Source: CAYMLQ01 sp964390795 (GTDB taxonomy: Bacteria; Verrucomicrobiota; Kiritimatiellia; RFP12; UBA1067). Taken from it: a DNA stretch of 8,569 nucleotides. Every line of letters starts with the position of its first letter. Positions within the stretch are counted from its first letter, which is position 1. A program made the translations under genes and the position numbers. The notes under the pieces were generated by a model, which saw only the letters and a program-made list of their open reading frames with translations, was not told the origin of the DNA and ran no database searches. The stretch is taken from positions 1-8,569 of the forward strand of contig CAYMLQ010000259.1 of the NCBI GenBank assembly GCA_964390795.1, written 5' to 3'. Of the stretch, positions 1-7,100 are shown piece after piece.

Positions 1-40
1 CCGTAAAGACACCCGTACAATAGCACTTTTCAAAGAGACA

Positions 41-105
41 AGGTCGCGGGCCACCTCGCGCGGTGCTTCTTTCAGGGGTGGCGCACGACCGGGCGTGCCC
101 TGCGC
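41..105 (-). repeat. GC-rich palindromic repeat, left copy (inverted relative to 8398-8465)
   Basis: The reverse complement of these 65 bases matches 8398-8465 at about 59 of 65 positions, plus one 3-bp insertion (AGG) in the right copy. The unit is itself hairpin-prone: AGGTCG (41-46) pairs with CGACC (86-90), and GCCACC (50-55) pairs with GGTGGC (77-82). Mismatches concentrate in the loop and the stems are conserved, which fits a dispersed REP-like intergenic element. Two inverted copies around three genes could also be read as ends of a larger unit, but no transposase is visible. Minus is an arbitrary orientation, taking the right copy as the + form. Confidence 0.8.
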
Positions 106-187
106 TCATTTTCCGCGCAGTCCCGTGAACGAAAAGTCAAATATTGAATTGCTGGGGGTGCATGGCAGTTCTGTTGAGGTCGGCGAT

Positions 188-217
188 TCGTAGTCGTAAT
201 CTTGCTCGTAATCATAA
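188..217 (+). repeat. Degenerate hexamer array, TCGTAA-type
   Basis: Read in steps of six, the bases are TCGTAG, TCGTAA, TCTTGC, TCGTAA, TCATAA, giving five units with consensus TCGTAA. The phase is kept throughout although the third and fifth units have drifted. This looks like an old simple-sequence array. It shares the TCNTAA pattern with the array at 322-353, which runs on the other strand. Confidence 0.6.
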
Positions 218-321
218 TCTGGTGCGAATTGTCTCGATGCTGGTGGGCTTGATTCGTAGCACGTCCGCTGATCGTATCATGAGGAACAGGCTGAATATGA
301 GACCGACAGCCGGCGGTTAGC

Positions 322-353
322 GGATTAGGATTAGGATTAGGATTAAGATTAAG
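322..353 (-). repeat. Hexamer array (GGATTA)4 AGATTA
   Basis: Four exact GGATTA units (322-345) are followed by AGATTA (346-351) and the start of another unit. On the minus strand this is TCCTAA, the same TCNTAA theme as 188-217 but opposite in orientation. It resembles a telomere-type repeat only superficially: the unit is TTAGGA, the array is short and internal, and it lies about 170 bp upstream of a gene. Length change by slippage is plausible. Confidence 0.85.
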
Positions 354-437
354 AAAGGTGTCCACCAACAGAACGGCCCTGGTGTCCCTGCGGAACCGGC
401 TTGAATCGGGATAATCGTGTGTGCTACCGTTCACATA

Positions 438-467
438 TTGAGCGAGGAACTGATATGTGGCGATAAT
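438..467 (+). promoter_or_regulatory. Possible sigma70-type promoter for the UroD-like gene
   Basis: TTGAGC (438-443, 4 of 6 against TTGACA) and GATAAT (462-467, 5 of 6 against TATAAT) are separated by 18 bp. A start near 474 would give a leader of about 45 nt before the ATG at 519. It is the best-matching pair I found in the spacer. Promoter consensus in this lineage is uncertain, so this is only a candidate. Confidence 0.35.
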
Positions 468-502
468 ACGACCCAAAGGCACATTTCACGCACTTTTAAA
501 AC

Positions 503-508
503 AGGGAG
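503..508 (+). promoter_or_regulatory. Ribosome binding site fixing the start at 519
   Basis: AGGGAG lies 10 nt before the ATG at 519. The frame stays open upstream to a GTG at 417, but the 34 extra residues that start would add do not resemble the family. Starting at 519 gives the usual N-terminus of this family, a short basic helix of the MTPKERILATL type. Confidence 0.7.
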
Positions 509-518
509 AAGTTCAGGT

Positions 519-1604
519 ATGACACCCAAAGAACGCATCTTGGCGACACTGAAGCGCCAGCCCACGGATCGTGCGCCGATCGACCTGTGGCACACGCCGG
601 AAATCGGAGCAGCGCTGAGGAAGCACTTCGCCGTCGCCGATGACCTCGCCGTGTACCGCGCGCTGGGGCTCGATAAGATCTTCTGGGTCTTCATGGATTA
701 CAAGGCCGAGTCCGGCGAACGCGCGGGCGGACAGTCTGGGGCGGGCGCGGAGTCGGGCGGCAGCCGCACGATGTGGGGCGTGCCGCTCAAGGGCATCCAG
801 ACCGGCGATTCGTATTATGCGGAATTTGGGGAAGCCCCGCTCAAAGGGTTCGAAACGCCCGAATCGCTGGCTGACTATCCGTTCTGGCCGGACGTGGCGA
901 AGTTCGATTACGACGGGGCCGTGGCCAAGGCGGCCGAGGCGTCGCAAGAGTTTGCGGTGATCGGACCCTGGGTCTCGTTTTACGAGATCTACTGCCAGAT
1001 GCGGGGCCTGGAGCAGGCCATGATGGATCTCGCGCTCGACCCGGACTACGTGGACGCTGTGCTCGACCGTATCGAGAGCATTCAGACCGAGATGATGAAA
1101 CGTTTCTTCGCGCGTGCGGGAAACACGCTTGATCTGGTTTTCATCAGTGACGACATCGCGGGTCAGACCAGCCTCATCATGTCGCCGGAGATGTGGCAGC
1201 GGCACCTCCAGCCGCGCCTCAAGCGCTGGTGCGACCTGATCCACGCGCACGGGCTGAAGGTCTTCTATCACACGGACGGAGCGGCGCGTCCGCTGCTGAA
1301 GGACATTGTCGCGTGCGGCATCGACGTGCTGAATCCCATTCAGCACGCCTGTCCGGGCATGGACTTGGCGGAACTCAAGGCCGAGTTCGGCGACCGCGTG
1401 ATCTTCCATGGCGGAGTGGACAACCAGAGCGTGTTGCCGTTCGGTACGCCGGAGGTCGTGCGGGCGGAGACGCTCGAGTGTTTGCGTACGCTCGGCGCGG
1501 GCGGCCAAGGCTACATCTGCTGCTCCTGCCACAATGTGCAGGCCGGCACGCCGCTGGAGAATATTTTCGCGATGGTCGAGACGGTGCGGGCGGGAGAGAA
1601 GTGA
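519..1604 (+). CDS. Uroporphyrinogen decarboxylase superfamily protein (MtaA/CmuA-like, not HemE)
   Basis: This is a 361-residue cytosolic TIM-barrel protein of the UroD/MtaA/CmuA superfamily, of typical length, with no signal peptide. Family signatures are the N-terminus MTPKERILATLKRQPTDRAP, a central block FISDDIAGQ, the strand FYHTDGA with His251 and Asp253, VLNPIQ, FHGGVDNQ, LPFGTPEVVRAE, and a C-terminal HNVQ block. It lacks the N-terminal RQAGR-type motif of HemE, so haem synthesis is unlikely. Known relatives move methyl groups between corrinoid proteins and thiols using a Zn site of HxC plus a distant Cys. Here the first motif is His-Thr-Asp, but a Cys-rich block (Cys334, Cys335, Cys337, His338) sits near the position of the distant Cys. 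A Gly/Ala/Ser-rich loop covers residues 63-83. The substrate is unknown. It lies 29 bp upstream of a secreted glycan enzyme and is probably co-transcribed, so a role in catabolism of a methylated sugar is a reasonable but unproven inference. Confidence 0.85.
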   Translation: MTPKERILATLKRQPTDRAPIDLWHTPEIGAALRKHFAVADDLAVYRALGLDKIFWVFMDYKAESGERAGGQSGAGAESGGSRTMWGVPLKGIQTGDSYYAEFGEAPLKGFETPESLADYPFWPDVAKFDYDGAVAKAAEASQEFAVIGPWVSFYEIYCQMRGLEQAMMDLALDPDYVDAVLDRIESIQTEMMKRFFARAGNTLDLVFISDDIAGQTSLIMSPEMWQRHLQPRLKRWCDLIHAHGLKVFYHTDGAARPLLKDIVACGIDVLNPIQHACPGMDLAELKAEFGDRVIFHGGVDNQSVLPFGTPEVVRAETLECLRTLGAGGQGYICCSCHNVQAGTPLENIFAMVETVRAGEK

Positions 1605-1644
1605 ATTAGCCAATGGCCAACAAGGAATGTCCAATGATCAACGT
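1603..1644 (+). repeat. Heptamer-periodic array across the gene junction, carrying an RBS and start codon
   Basis: In steps of seven from 1603 the bases read GAATTAG, CCAATGG, CCAACAA, GGAATGT, CCAATGA, TCAACGT. The array begins inside the TGA stop of the UroD-like gene (1602-1604) and runs through the start of the next gene. It contains AAGGA (1622-1626), which sits 7 nt before the ATG at 1634, itself part of the CCAATGA unit. From memory, similar CCAATGA-type heptamer strings are dispersed in some bacterial genomes; I could not check this. Confidence 0.65.
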
Positions 1645-3793
1645 GAGAGCGTGGCTCGTCGTGCTGTGCGGTGCGTGGTGGGGAGCGGTGAGCGCGGCGG
1701 AGGCGCCCCAGATTCAGATCCGGCGGTTTGAGCCGGAGGCGAACGTGTGTCGGGCGGGACGAGCCGAGCCGGTGGTGGCGGTGCTAGAAAACCTGACCGA
1801 ACGGGAGATTACGGTTCTGGCGCGGCTCGCGGTGCCGGCGGGCGTCAAGGTGCTGCCGCCTGAGGGGGGGACGACTTCCGTGCCGGCCGGCGGGCAGGCG
1901 GTGATCCGGTGGCAGGTGGAGGCGGCTGCGGCGTGTGACGGAGAATTGGGATTGGAGATCCTTTCTGATACGCAGGCGATTGCCCGGTCGGCGTTGCGGG
2001 TGCGTTTTCTTCCGCCGCTGGAACGTCGGAAACTGGGTGCGATCCCGCCGCCCGAGCCGGTGCGCACGGAGATGCTGGTCGGCGCGCACCACTGTCCGCT
2101 TTGGGAGAAAGACAAGCCCGAGATGTGGGCGAACCTTCTGAAACATCCCGAGCGCACGCCCGCGCTGGGGTTCTACGCGCAGGAGAATCCCGAAGTTTCG
2201 GACTGGGAAACGAAGTGGGCGGTCGAGCACGGGATCTCGTTTTTCATCTACTGTTGGTATCGCACGGCGCAGGGCGGGCCGGTGAAGACGCGTTTCAGCA
2301 GCGCCATCCATGAGGCGCTGCACAAGTCGCGGTTCGTTGACCGCATGAAATACACGATCATGTGGGAGAACCAGTCGCGCGGTTCGGCGGGCGTGTCGGG
2401 TGAGAAGGATCTCTTCGAGAACCTCCTGCCGTTTTGGATCGAGAACTACTTCAAGCATCCCTCGTATCTCAAAGTCGACAACAAGCCCGTGCTCTTTGTC
2501 TACCGGCCCGAATATCTGGTGCAGGATCTCGGCAGCAAGGAGGCGGTGGCGCGCGCGTTCGACGCCATGCGTCAGGTGTGCCGAGAGGCCGGCTTCAGCG
2601 GGCTCACCATTCTCGGCGAATACCGCGGGGTGCAGCCGGCGCATTTGAGTCTGTTGAAACAGCTCGGCCTTGATTATACCTTCGCCTACTGCTGGGGCAT
2701 TCCGGGCAGCCCGGCGCCGGAGCAGGCCATTGCGAAACAGATGGAGTACATCCGCAAGACGCAGGAGCTGAACATCCTGCCGCAGGTGGTCACCGTGTCG
2801 CAGGCGTGGAGCGGCTGGCGCGACGAGGGGAGCATCTGGAAAATCCCTCCGGACGGGTTCGCGTCGCTGCTGCGGCAGGCCAAGGCTTTTGCGGAGACGC
2901 TGCCCGAGGGCGAGCTGGGCCGGCGGATGCTGCTGCTGGACAACTGGAACGAGTGGGGCGAGGGGCACTATATCGCGCCCTACCGCGAGTACGGGTTCGG
3001 CTATCTGGATGCGGTGCGCGAGGTGTTCGCGCCTGGGGCGGGGCAGCATGTCGATCTGCTGCCCGAGGATATCGGCCTCGGGCCGTACGATAAGGCGATC
3101 CGGGCGGAGTTCGATAAGCGGGAAAGTGCCCGTCAGGCCGTCCGGCGGCATGTGGCGAAGCCGGGCGCTGAGGAGCGCGGTTTGGTGGGGTGGTGGGCGT
3201 TTGACGAGGCGGCGGATGAGGCGGCGGCGTACGACTATTCAGGGCGGCGGCGGGGCGGACGGCTGAGCGGCGCAGCACGTGCGGCGGGCAAGGACGGCAA
3301 TGCGCTGGTCTGCACGGGCGGGTGCGTGCAGGTCGAGAGCGATCCTGCCTTCAACGTGACGACCGGCGTGACGGTCACATGCTGGGTCAAGACGGACGTG
3401 GCCGGGCAGAGTCAGGCTTGGATCGTGAACCGTGTGCAGGGAGGCGGCGAGGCGACGGGGTTCCGGCTGGGGGTCATGGGAGGCCGTCCCTGCTTCAACG
3501 TGCCTAAGACGGCGTGGAGCCACACGGCGCAGTCAGAGCGCCCGCTGCCTACGGGGCGCTGGGTTCATCTGGCCGGAACATTCGACGGGCAGACGATACG
3601 CGTGTACATGGACGGCGAGGTCTGCGGTGTTCTGGAACGTCCGGGGACGGTTGGCGCGAACGGTTTTCCGATTACTCTGGGCTCGTACGCACCAGGACAC
3701 ACCGCGCATTTCGATGGGCTGTTGGATGAGGTCATGCTGTATAGCCGGGCGCTCTCACAGGCAGAGATTCGAGGCCTGTTGAGAAAGGAGTAG
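1634..3793 (+). CDS. Secreted GH99/WbsX-like glycan-active protein with C-terminal LamG-like domain
   Basis: The product is a 719-residue exported protein. I chose the ATG at 1634 over the in-frame ATG at 1613 because AAGGA lies 7 nt upstream and the product then begins with a compact signal peptide (MINVRAWLVVLCGAWWGAVSA, likely cleaved after Ala21). Residues ~26-130 look like an Ig-like beta domain. Residues ~149-466 match the WbsX/GH99-like family: VGAHHCPLW at the start, FFIYCWYR, KPVLFVYRPEYL, and the hallmark NWNEWGEGHYIAPY near the end. Glu440 and Glu443 form the E-W-x-E pair that supplies the catalytic carboxylates in GH99 endo-mannosidases. Residues ~515-715 are a LamG/concanavalin-A-like fold (GLVGWWAFDE, VTCWVKTD, GRWVHLAGTFDG, IRVYMDGE, GLLDEVMLYSRALS), probably glycan-binding. 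The family name suggests a glycosyltransferase, but secretion and the binding domain favour a hydrolase. The substrate is not predictable. GC content is high (about 65% in a sampled line), as in the upstream gene. Confidence 0.85.
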   Translation: MINVRAWLVVLCGAWWGAVSAAEAPQIQIRRFEPEANVCRAGRAEPVVAVLENLTEREITVLARLAVPAGVKVLPPEGGTTSVPAGGQAVIRWQVEAAAACDGELGLEILSDTQAIARSALRVRFLPPLERRKLGAIPPPEPVRTEMLVGAHHCPLWEKDKPEMWANLLKHPERTPALGFYAQENPEVSDWETKWAVEHGISFFIYCWYRTAQGGPVKTRFSSAIHEALHKSRFVDRMKYTIMWENQSRGSAGVSGEKDLFENLLPFWIENYFKHPSYLKVDNKPVLFVYRPEYLVQDLGSKEAVARAFDAMRQVCREAGFSGLTILGEYRGVQPAHLSLLKQLGLDYTFAYCWGIPGSPAPEQAIAKQMEYIRKTQELNILPQVVTVSQAWSGWRDEGSIWKIPPDGFASLLRQAKAFAETLPEGELGRRMLLLDNWNEWGEGHYIAPYREYGFGYLDAVREVFAPGAGQHVDLLPEDIGLGPYDKAIRAEFDKRESARQAVRRHVAKPGAEERGLVGWWAFDEAADEAAAYDYSGRRRGGRLSGAARAAGKDGNALVCTGGCVQVESDPAFNVTTGVTVTCWVKTDVAGQSQAWIVNRVQGGGEATGFRLGVMGGRPCFNVPKTAWSHTAQSERPLPTGRWVHLAGTFDGQTIRVYMDGEVCGVLERPGTVGANGFPITLGSYAPGHTAHFDGLLDEVMLYSRALSQAEIRGLLRKE

Positions 3794-3818
3794 TTAGTAG
3801 TTAGGATTTAGGAGTTGA
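3791..3818 (+). repeat. Heptamer array, left inverted arm
   Basis: Read in sevens from the stop codon, the bases are TAGTTAG, TAGTTAG, GATTTAG, GAGTTGA. The TAG stop of the GH99-like gene is the first three bases of the first unit. Bases 3792-3817 are the inverted complement of 3958-3983 at 25 of 26 positions. Confidence 0.85.
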
Positions 3819-3825
3819 AAGCGCT

Positions 3826-3852
3826 ACGACCCGCGAAAACAGGGCGTCTTTT
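3826..3852 (+). terminator. Weak intrinsic-terminator-like hairpin after the GH99-like gene
   Basis: ACG(A)CCC (3826-3832) can pair with GGGCGT (3842-3847) around a 9-nt loop, with one bulged A, and is followed by TTTT at 3849-3852. The stem is only six pairs and the T-run is short, so termination would be partial at best. Its place 33 bp past the stop codon fits the end of a two-gene transcript. Confidence 0.3.
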
Positions 3853-3956
3853 GAGTTTCTACCACATCTCATGGAGCGGGGGAAAGTGGTGTCCTCATGC
3901 TAAAGACACTAAGAACCGCCCTTTATCGAATCGTATAAGTTCTTCTTCAAGGCATT

Positions 3957-3991
3957 GCAACTCCTAAATCCTAACTGCTAACTCCTAAATC
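3957..3991 (-). repeat. Heptamer array, right inverted arm
   Basis: On the + strand the units are GCAACTC, CTAAATC, CTAACTG, CTAACTC, CTAAATC, five heptamers in perfect phase. On the minus strand they read as the same GATTTAG/GAGTTAG family as 3791-3818. Facing arms of 26 bp (one mismatch) enclose 140 bp. The array ends exactly where the hairpin at 3992 begins. Confidence 0.85.
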
Positions 3992-4023
3992 GGGTGCGGA
4001 TTCAACAAAGTTGAATCGCACCC
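3992..4023. repeat. Short-loop hairpin GGGTGCG(G)ATTCAAC / GTTGAATCGCACCC
   Basis: Fourteen complementary base pairs with one bulged G surround a 3-nt AAA loop (arms 3992-4006 and 4010-4023). There is no T-run after it, so it is a poor intrinsic terminator. It directly abuts the right heptamer array. Possible roles are an mRNA 3'-end stabiliser, a leader structure for the esterase transcript or a dispersed palindromic element; the sequence does not decide between them. Confidence 0.75.
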
Positions 4024-4128
4024 ATTACGTTCCTGCTTGTTTGTTCTCAAGCGAGTTGATAGGATATTCACCTATATCTTACAAATGGATTTGCTGACGG
4101 TGAGATGGCTGATAAGAAATGGAGTCGT

Positions 4129-7100
4129 ATGAAGCGTTTTGTTGCTCAATTTTCTGTTTTCACCGCCTGTTGTTTGACTGTGCAAGCTGCCACGCGAAAC
4201 GTCTTTTTTGCTGGCGGACAATCCAACGCGACCGCCGCATGGGGTGCCGCCTTGGCCAGCGGGCTGCAGGCGGAGTACGGGGCCGACCTCGTGATGGTGC
4301 ATGTCAACCACTCGGGTGAAGCCATGGACCGGTGGTTTACCACGTCGCCTCGTGCCAACTACAGCAATGATTTTTTCAACGCTTCAGGAACGGGTGCATT
4401 ACAAGCGCAGATACACGCGATCACCAATGCCGGGGATCAGGTGGCGTTCAAAGGCTTTTTCTGGTTCCAGGGCGAAAGCGATACCGGGTCTACCTCGACA
4501 ATGGATGCCTATCCGGGTCGTTTTCTGGGTATGATGGCTCAGCTTAGGTCGGATCTGGGGATGACCAGTGATATCGATTTTACATTGGCGGTGATCGATA
4601 TGAACCCGGCTGCATTCTATGACGATCCTGCCAACACCGGCGGACGTACCCGGGCCGATATGGAGTATTTCCGCGCCATTCAAACTGCAATGAGTACGGG
4701 AGCGCACCGCGCCTATGTGGATACACGCGGGTACACACGGACAGACACCTGGCATCTGACCACAGATGAGCGCGTGCGTCTGGCTGCAGCCATGAGCACC
4801 ACGCATAGTCTTGCTTTCGGCACTCCTCATACGGTTGACATCTTCAGCGCCGCCGCCGATGGCTGTGTTTATGCCGGCGGATTTTTCGATGCGATCGATC
4901 AGATCTGCGGGAACGTCGACAGCAACGCCTACAACGGGATTTCCCTCTTTAAACTGCCCTCCAATCTTGTGGACAGTGCGAGCCTCTCTCTAACGGTTGT
5001 CACCGATCATGGCGCAATGACCAATGCCAATATCGACCTCTGGGGGGTGGGTTATGTAACCACGCCGGTAATGAACAATACGTGGCTGTTGCTGGGCAAC
5101 ACCGATACGCGGCTTCTCCTGAATAACACGGCACCTGTCAAGATCGCCGACAACATTGTCACGAACGGGCAGCCGATGCCGGCCAACACGGTCTGGCAGA
5201 CGGACGGAACGCGGCAGGTTTCCTTAAAGAACTTCATCAACGGTCTGTATGCTCAGGGGGCTATGCCCGGCGACTATGCAGTGATCCGCACCAATCCGGA
5301 TGCCGTGCCAGCGGCCAGAACGGCAGGCCTGCGCTGGGGTGGTTCACACCAAACGACAAACAAACAGGCAAAACTGACGGTGACGCTTTCTGAGGTGCCC
5401 ATTTTGAATAATTCGATTACGCTTATCAGTCATCCATCCGATGGTTGTGTCTATGACACCGGAACCTTTGTGGATAATGATCTTATCTGCGGATATACAG
5501 GCGGACACCCCTATAACGGGATTGCGTTTTTTCAGCTGCCGTCAAACCGCATTGACACCGCAAACATTCGCTTTACGGTGCATGAGAATTATAGTCCTTT
5601 GACCAATGCCAATATCGACGTGTGGGGGCTGGGCTATATAAAAACGCCGGCCATGAATAATACATGGCTTTTGATGGCGGATACCGATACGCGCGCTCTG
5701 GTCAACACCAATGTGACCTTTACCAAGATAGCGGATGATTTTGTCCCTTCCAATACGGTAACGGCTGTGGGGACGATCACTCAATTGGCCTCGCAGCAAC
5801 GTACTAATCTGGTTGCCTTTCTCAATAGGCTGTATGACAAAGGTGCGGTGGCCGGTGACTATGCGGTCATCCGTGTCAACCCCGACGCATGGTTTACGGC
5901 GAATCAGAATGTCCGTTGGGGCGGAACTGCAAGAACGAGCCCAGACCGCCGGACCACCATGACGATAACGCTCACAGATGAACCTGTGATACCGGATGAT
6001 GTAACCCTCTACAGTCATGACAATGACGGCTCCGTTTACCAGACCGGGATATTCCCCTCCCAGCAGATGATCTGCGGTACGGCGGGCAACCCCAGCACGC
6101 TTCCTTGGAACGGAGTTTCTTTCTTCCAGATGCCCTCCAACCGGGTCGTTTCCGCAAACCTGATCTTCACGGTCTATCAAGCTTCCGCATCATGGTCCAG
6201 TACGGGCGCCGGCATTGATGTCTGGGGGCTCGGCTTCATAAGCGGATCGCCGACCCTGGATGCCGCATGGCTGCTGATGGCTAATACCGACACGCGGACG
6301 CTGCTGAACAACGCCCCGCCATCGAAGCTTGCCGACAACCTTGTCGCTGCCGGGGCCTCCCCCGTTGCTGGTGACGTTTACAAGCTGAGCGCAGCACAGC
6401 GCTCGGGTCTTGTCGCGTATATCAACGGGCTCTTTGATAACGGGGCGAAGCCTGGGGACTACGCGGTCATCCGCATGAACCCGGACACGGCGATTCCTGC
6501 CGGAGGCGTGAGTCTCTATTTTGGAAGTTCTTCTGCGGTGAGTCCCGACCGCCGGGCACTGATGACGCTGAGGCTTTCCGCTGAACCCGTTATCACGCCG
6601 ACCACCCAGACGATCTACAGCCATGAAAATGACGGAACGATATATGGAAGCCCGGCGGGATTTTTTTCAACGCTGCAGCTTATCTGCGGAACAGCGGGAA
6701 ATCCTAATACCCGCCCCTGGAACGGCATCTCTTTCTTTCAGTTGCCGTCTCAACGCGTTTCGGCAGCCGACCTGGCCTATAAGGTTTACTCCGCAAGCGC
6801 TGGATGGGCTGCCACAGGGGCCGCCATTGATGTCTGGGGCCTTGGCTTCATACGAGGAACGCCGACCTTGGTTGCCTCCTGGTTGCTGATGGGTAACACC
6901 GACACACGGGCGCTGCTAAACGGTAGCATGCCCTCCAAAATCGCCGATAATTTGTTGGTGGCCGGTGTCACGCCTGCGGTTGGTTCGGTCTGGTCGCTGA
7001 ATGGGGCACAAGGCACGAACTTAGTGGATTTTATCAACGGTCTGTTTGAAAAAGGGGCGCAGCCCGGCGACTATGCGGTCATCCGCATTAATCCGGATAC

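Larger units (their letters stand above)
1..518. other. Repeat-bearing non-coding region upstream of the UroD-like gene
   Basis: I see no supportable gene here. Open frames exist on both strands but lack a convincing ribosome binding site, and their translations are low in hydrophobic core residues. One minus-strand frame reads Asn-Pro repeats that are simply the translated hexamer array. The region holds the GC-rich palindromic repeat at 41-105, two hexamer-periodic arrays at 188-217 and 322-353, and a possible promoter at 438-467. The stretches 106-187 and 218-321 show no recognisable structure. Confidence 0.75.
3794..4128. other. Non-coding spacer between the GH99-like and esterase genes
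   Basis: No gene is supportable in these 335 bases. In order they hold a heptamer array, a weak terminator-like hairpin, about 100 bp of unique sequence, a second and inverted heptamer array, a 32-nt hairpin, and an AT-rich leader (about 4036-4090) before the esterase start. TTG-containing hexamers at 4037-4061 could be -35 elements, but I found no well-spaced -10 match, so I do not call a promoter. Confidence 0.7.

Noticed and set aside
322..353. Telomere-like repeat
   Set aside because: The unit is TTAGGA rather than TTAGGG, there are only about five units, and they lie between unique bacterial sequences.
72..482. Minus-strand open frame of 136 codons in the upstream spacer
   Set aside because: Its product includes Asn-Pro repeats that are just the hexamer array translated, it runs through the palindromic repeat, and it has no recognisable domain.
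519..1604. HemE, uroporphyrinogen decarboxylase of haem synthesis
   Set aside because: The N-terminal RQAGR-type substrate-binding motif is missing and no haem genes are nearby.
513..1634. Long minus-strand open frame (373 codons) opposite the UroD-like gene, and a similar one at 1784-3151 opposite the GH99-like gene
   Set aside because: Both are shadows of GC-rich coding sequence. The translations are Arg/His/Leu-rich with no domain pattern, and the plus-strand proteins carry clear family motifs.
1634..1696. Lipoprotein signal (Cys12 in LVVLCGAW)
   Set aside because: The residue before Cys is Leu, which does not fit a lipobox; a signal peptidase I site at VSA is better.
3998..4016. Integron attC-like core sites (ATTCAAC and GTTGAAT fit RYYYAAC and GTTRRRY)
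   Set aside because: Only 3 nt separate them, whereas attC sites span tens of bases with extra inner arms. The match follows from any such palindrome, and no cassette or integrase is visible.
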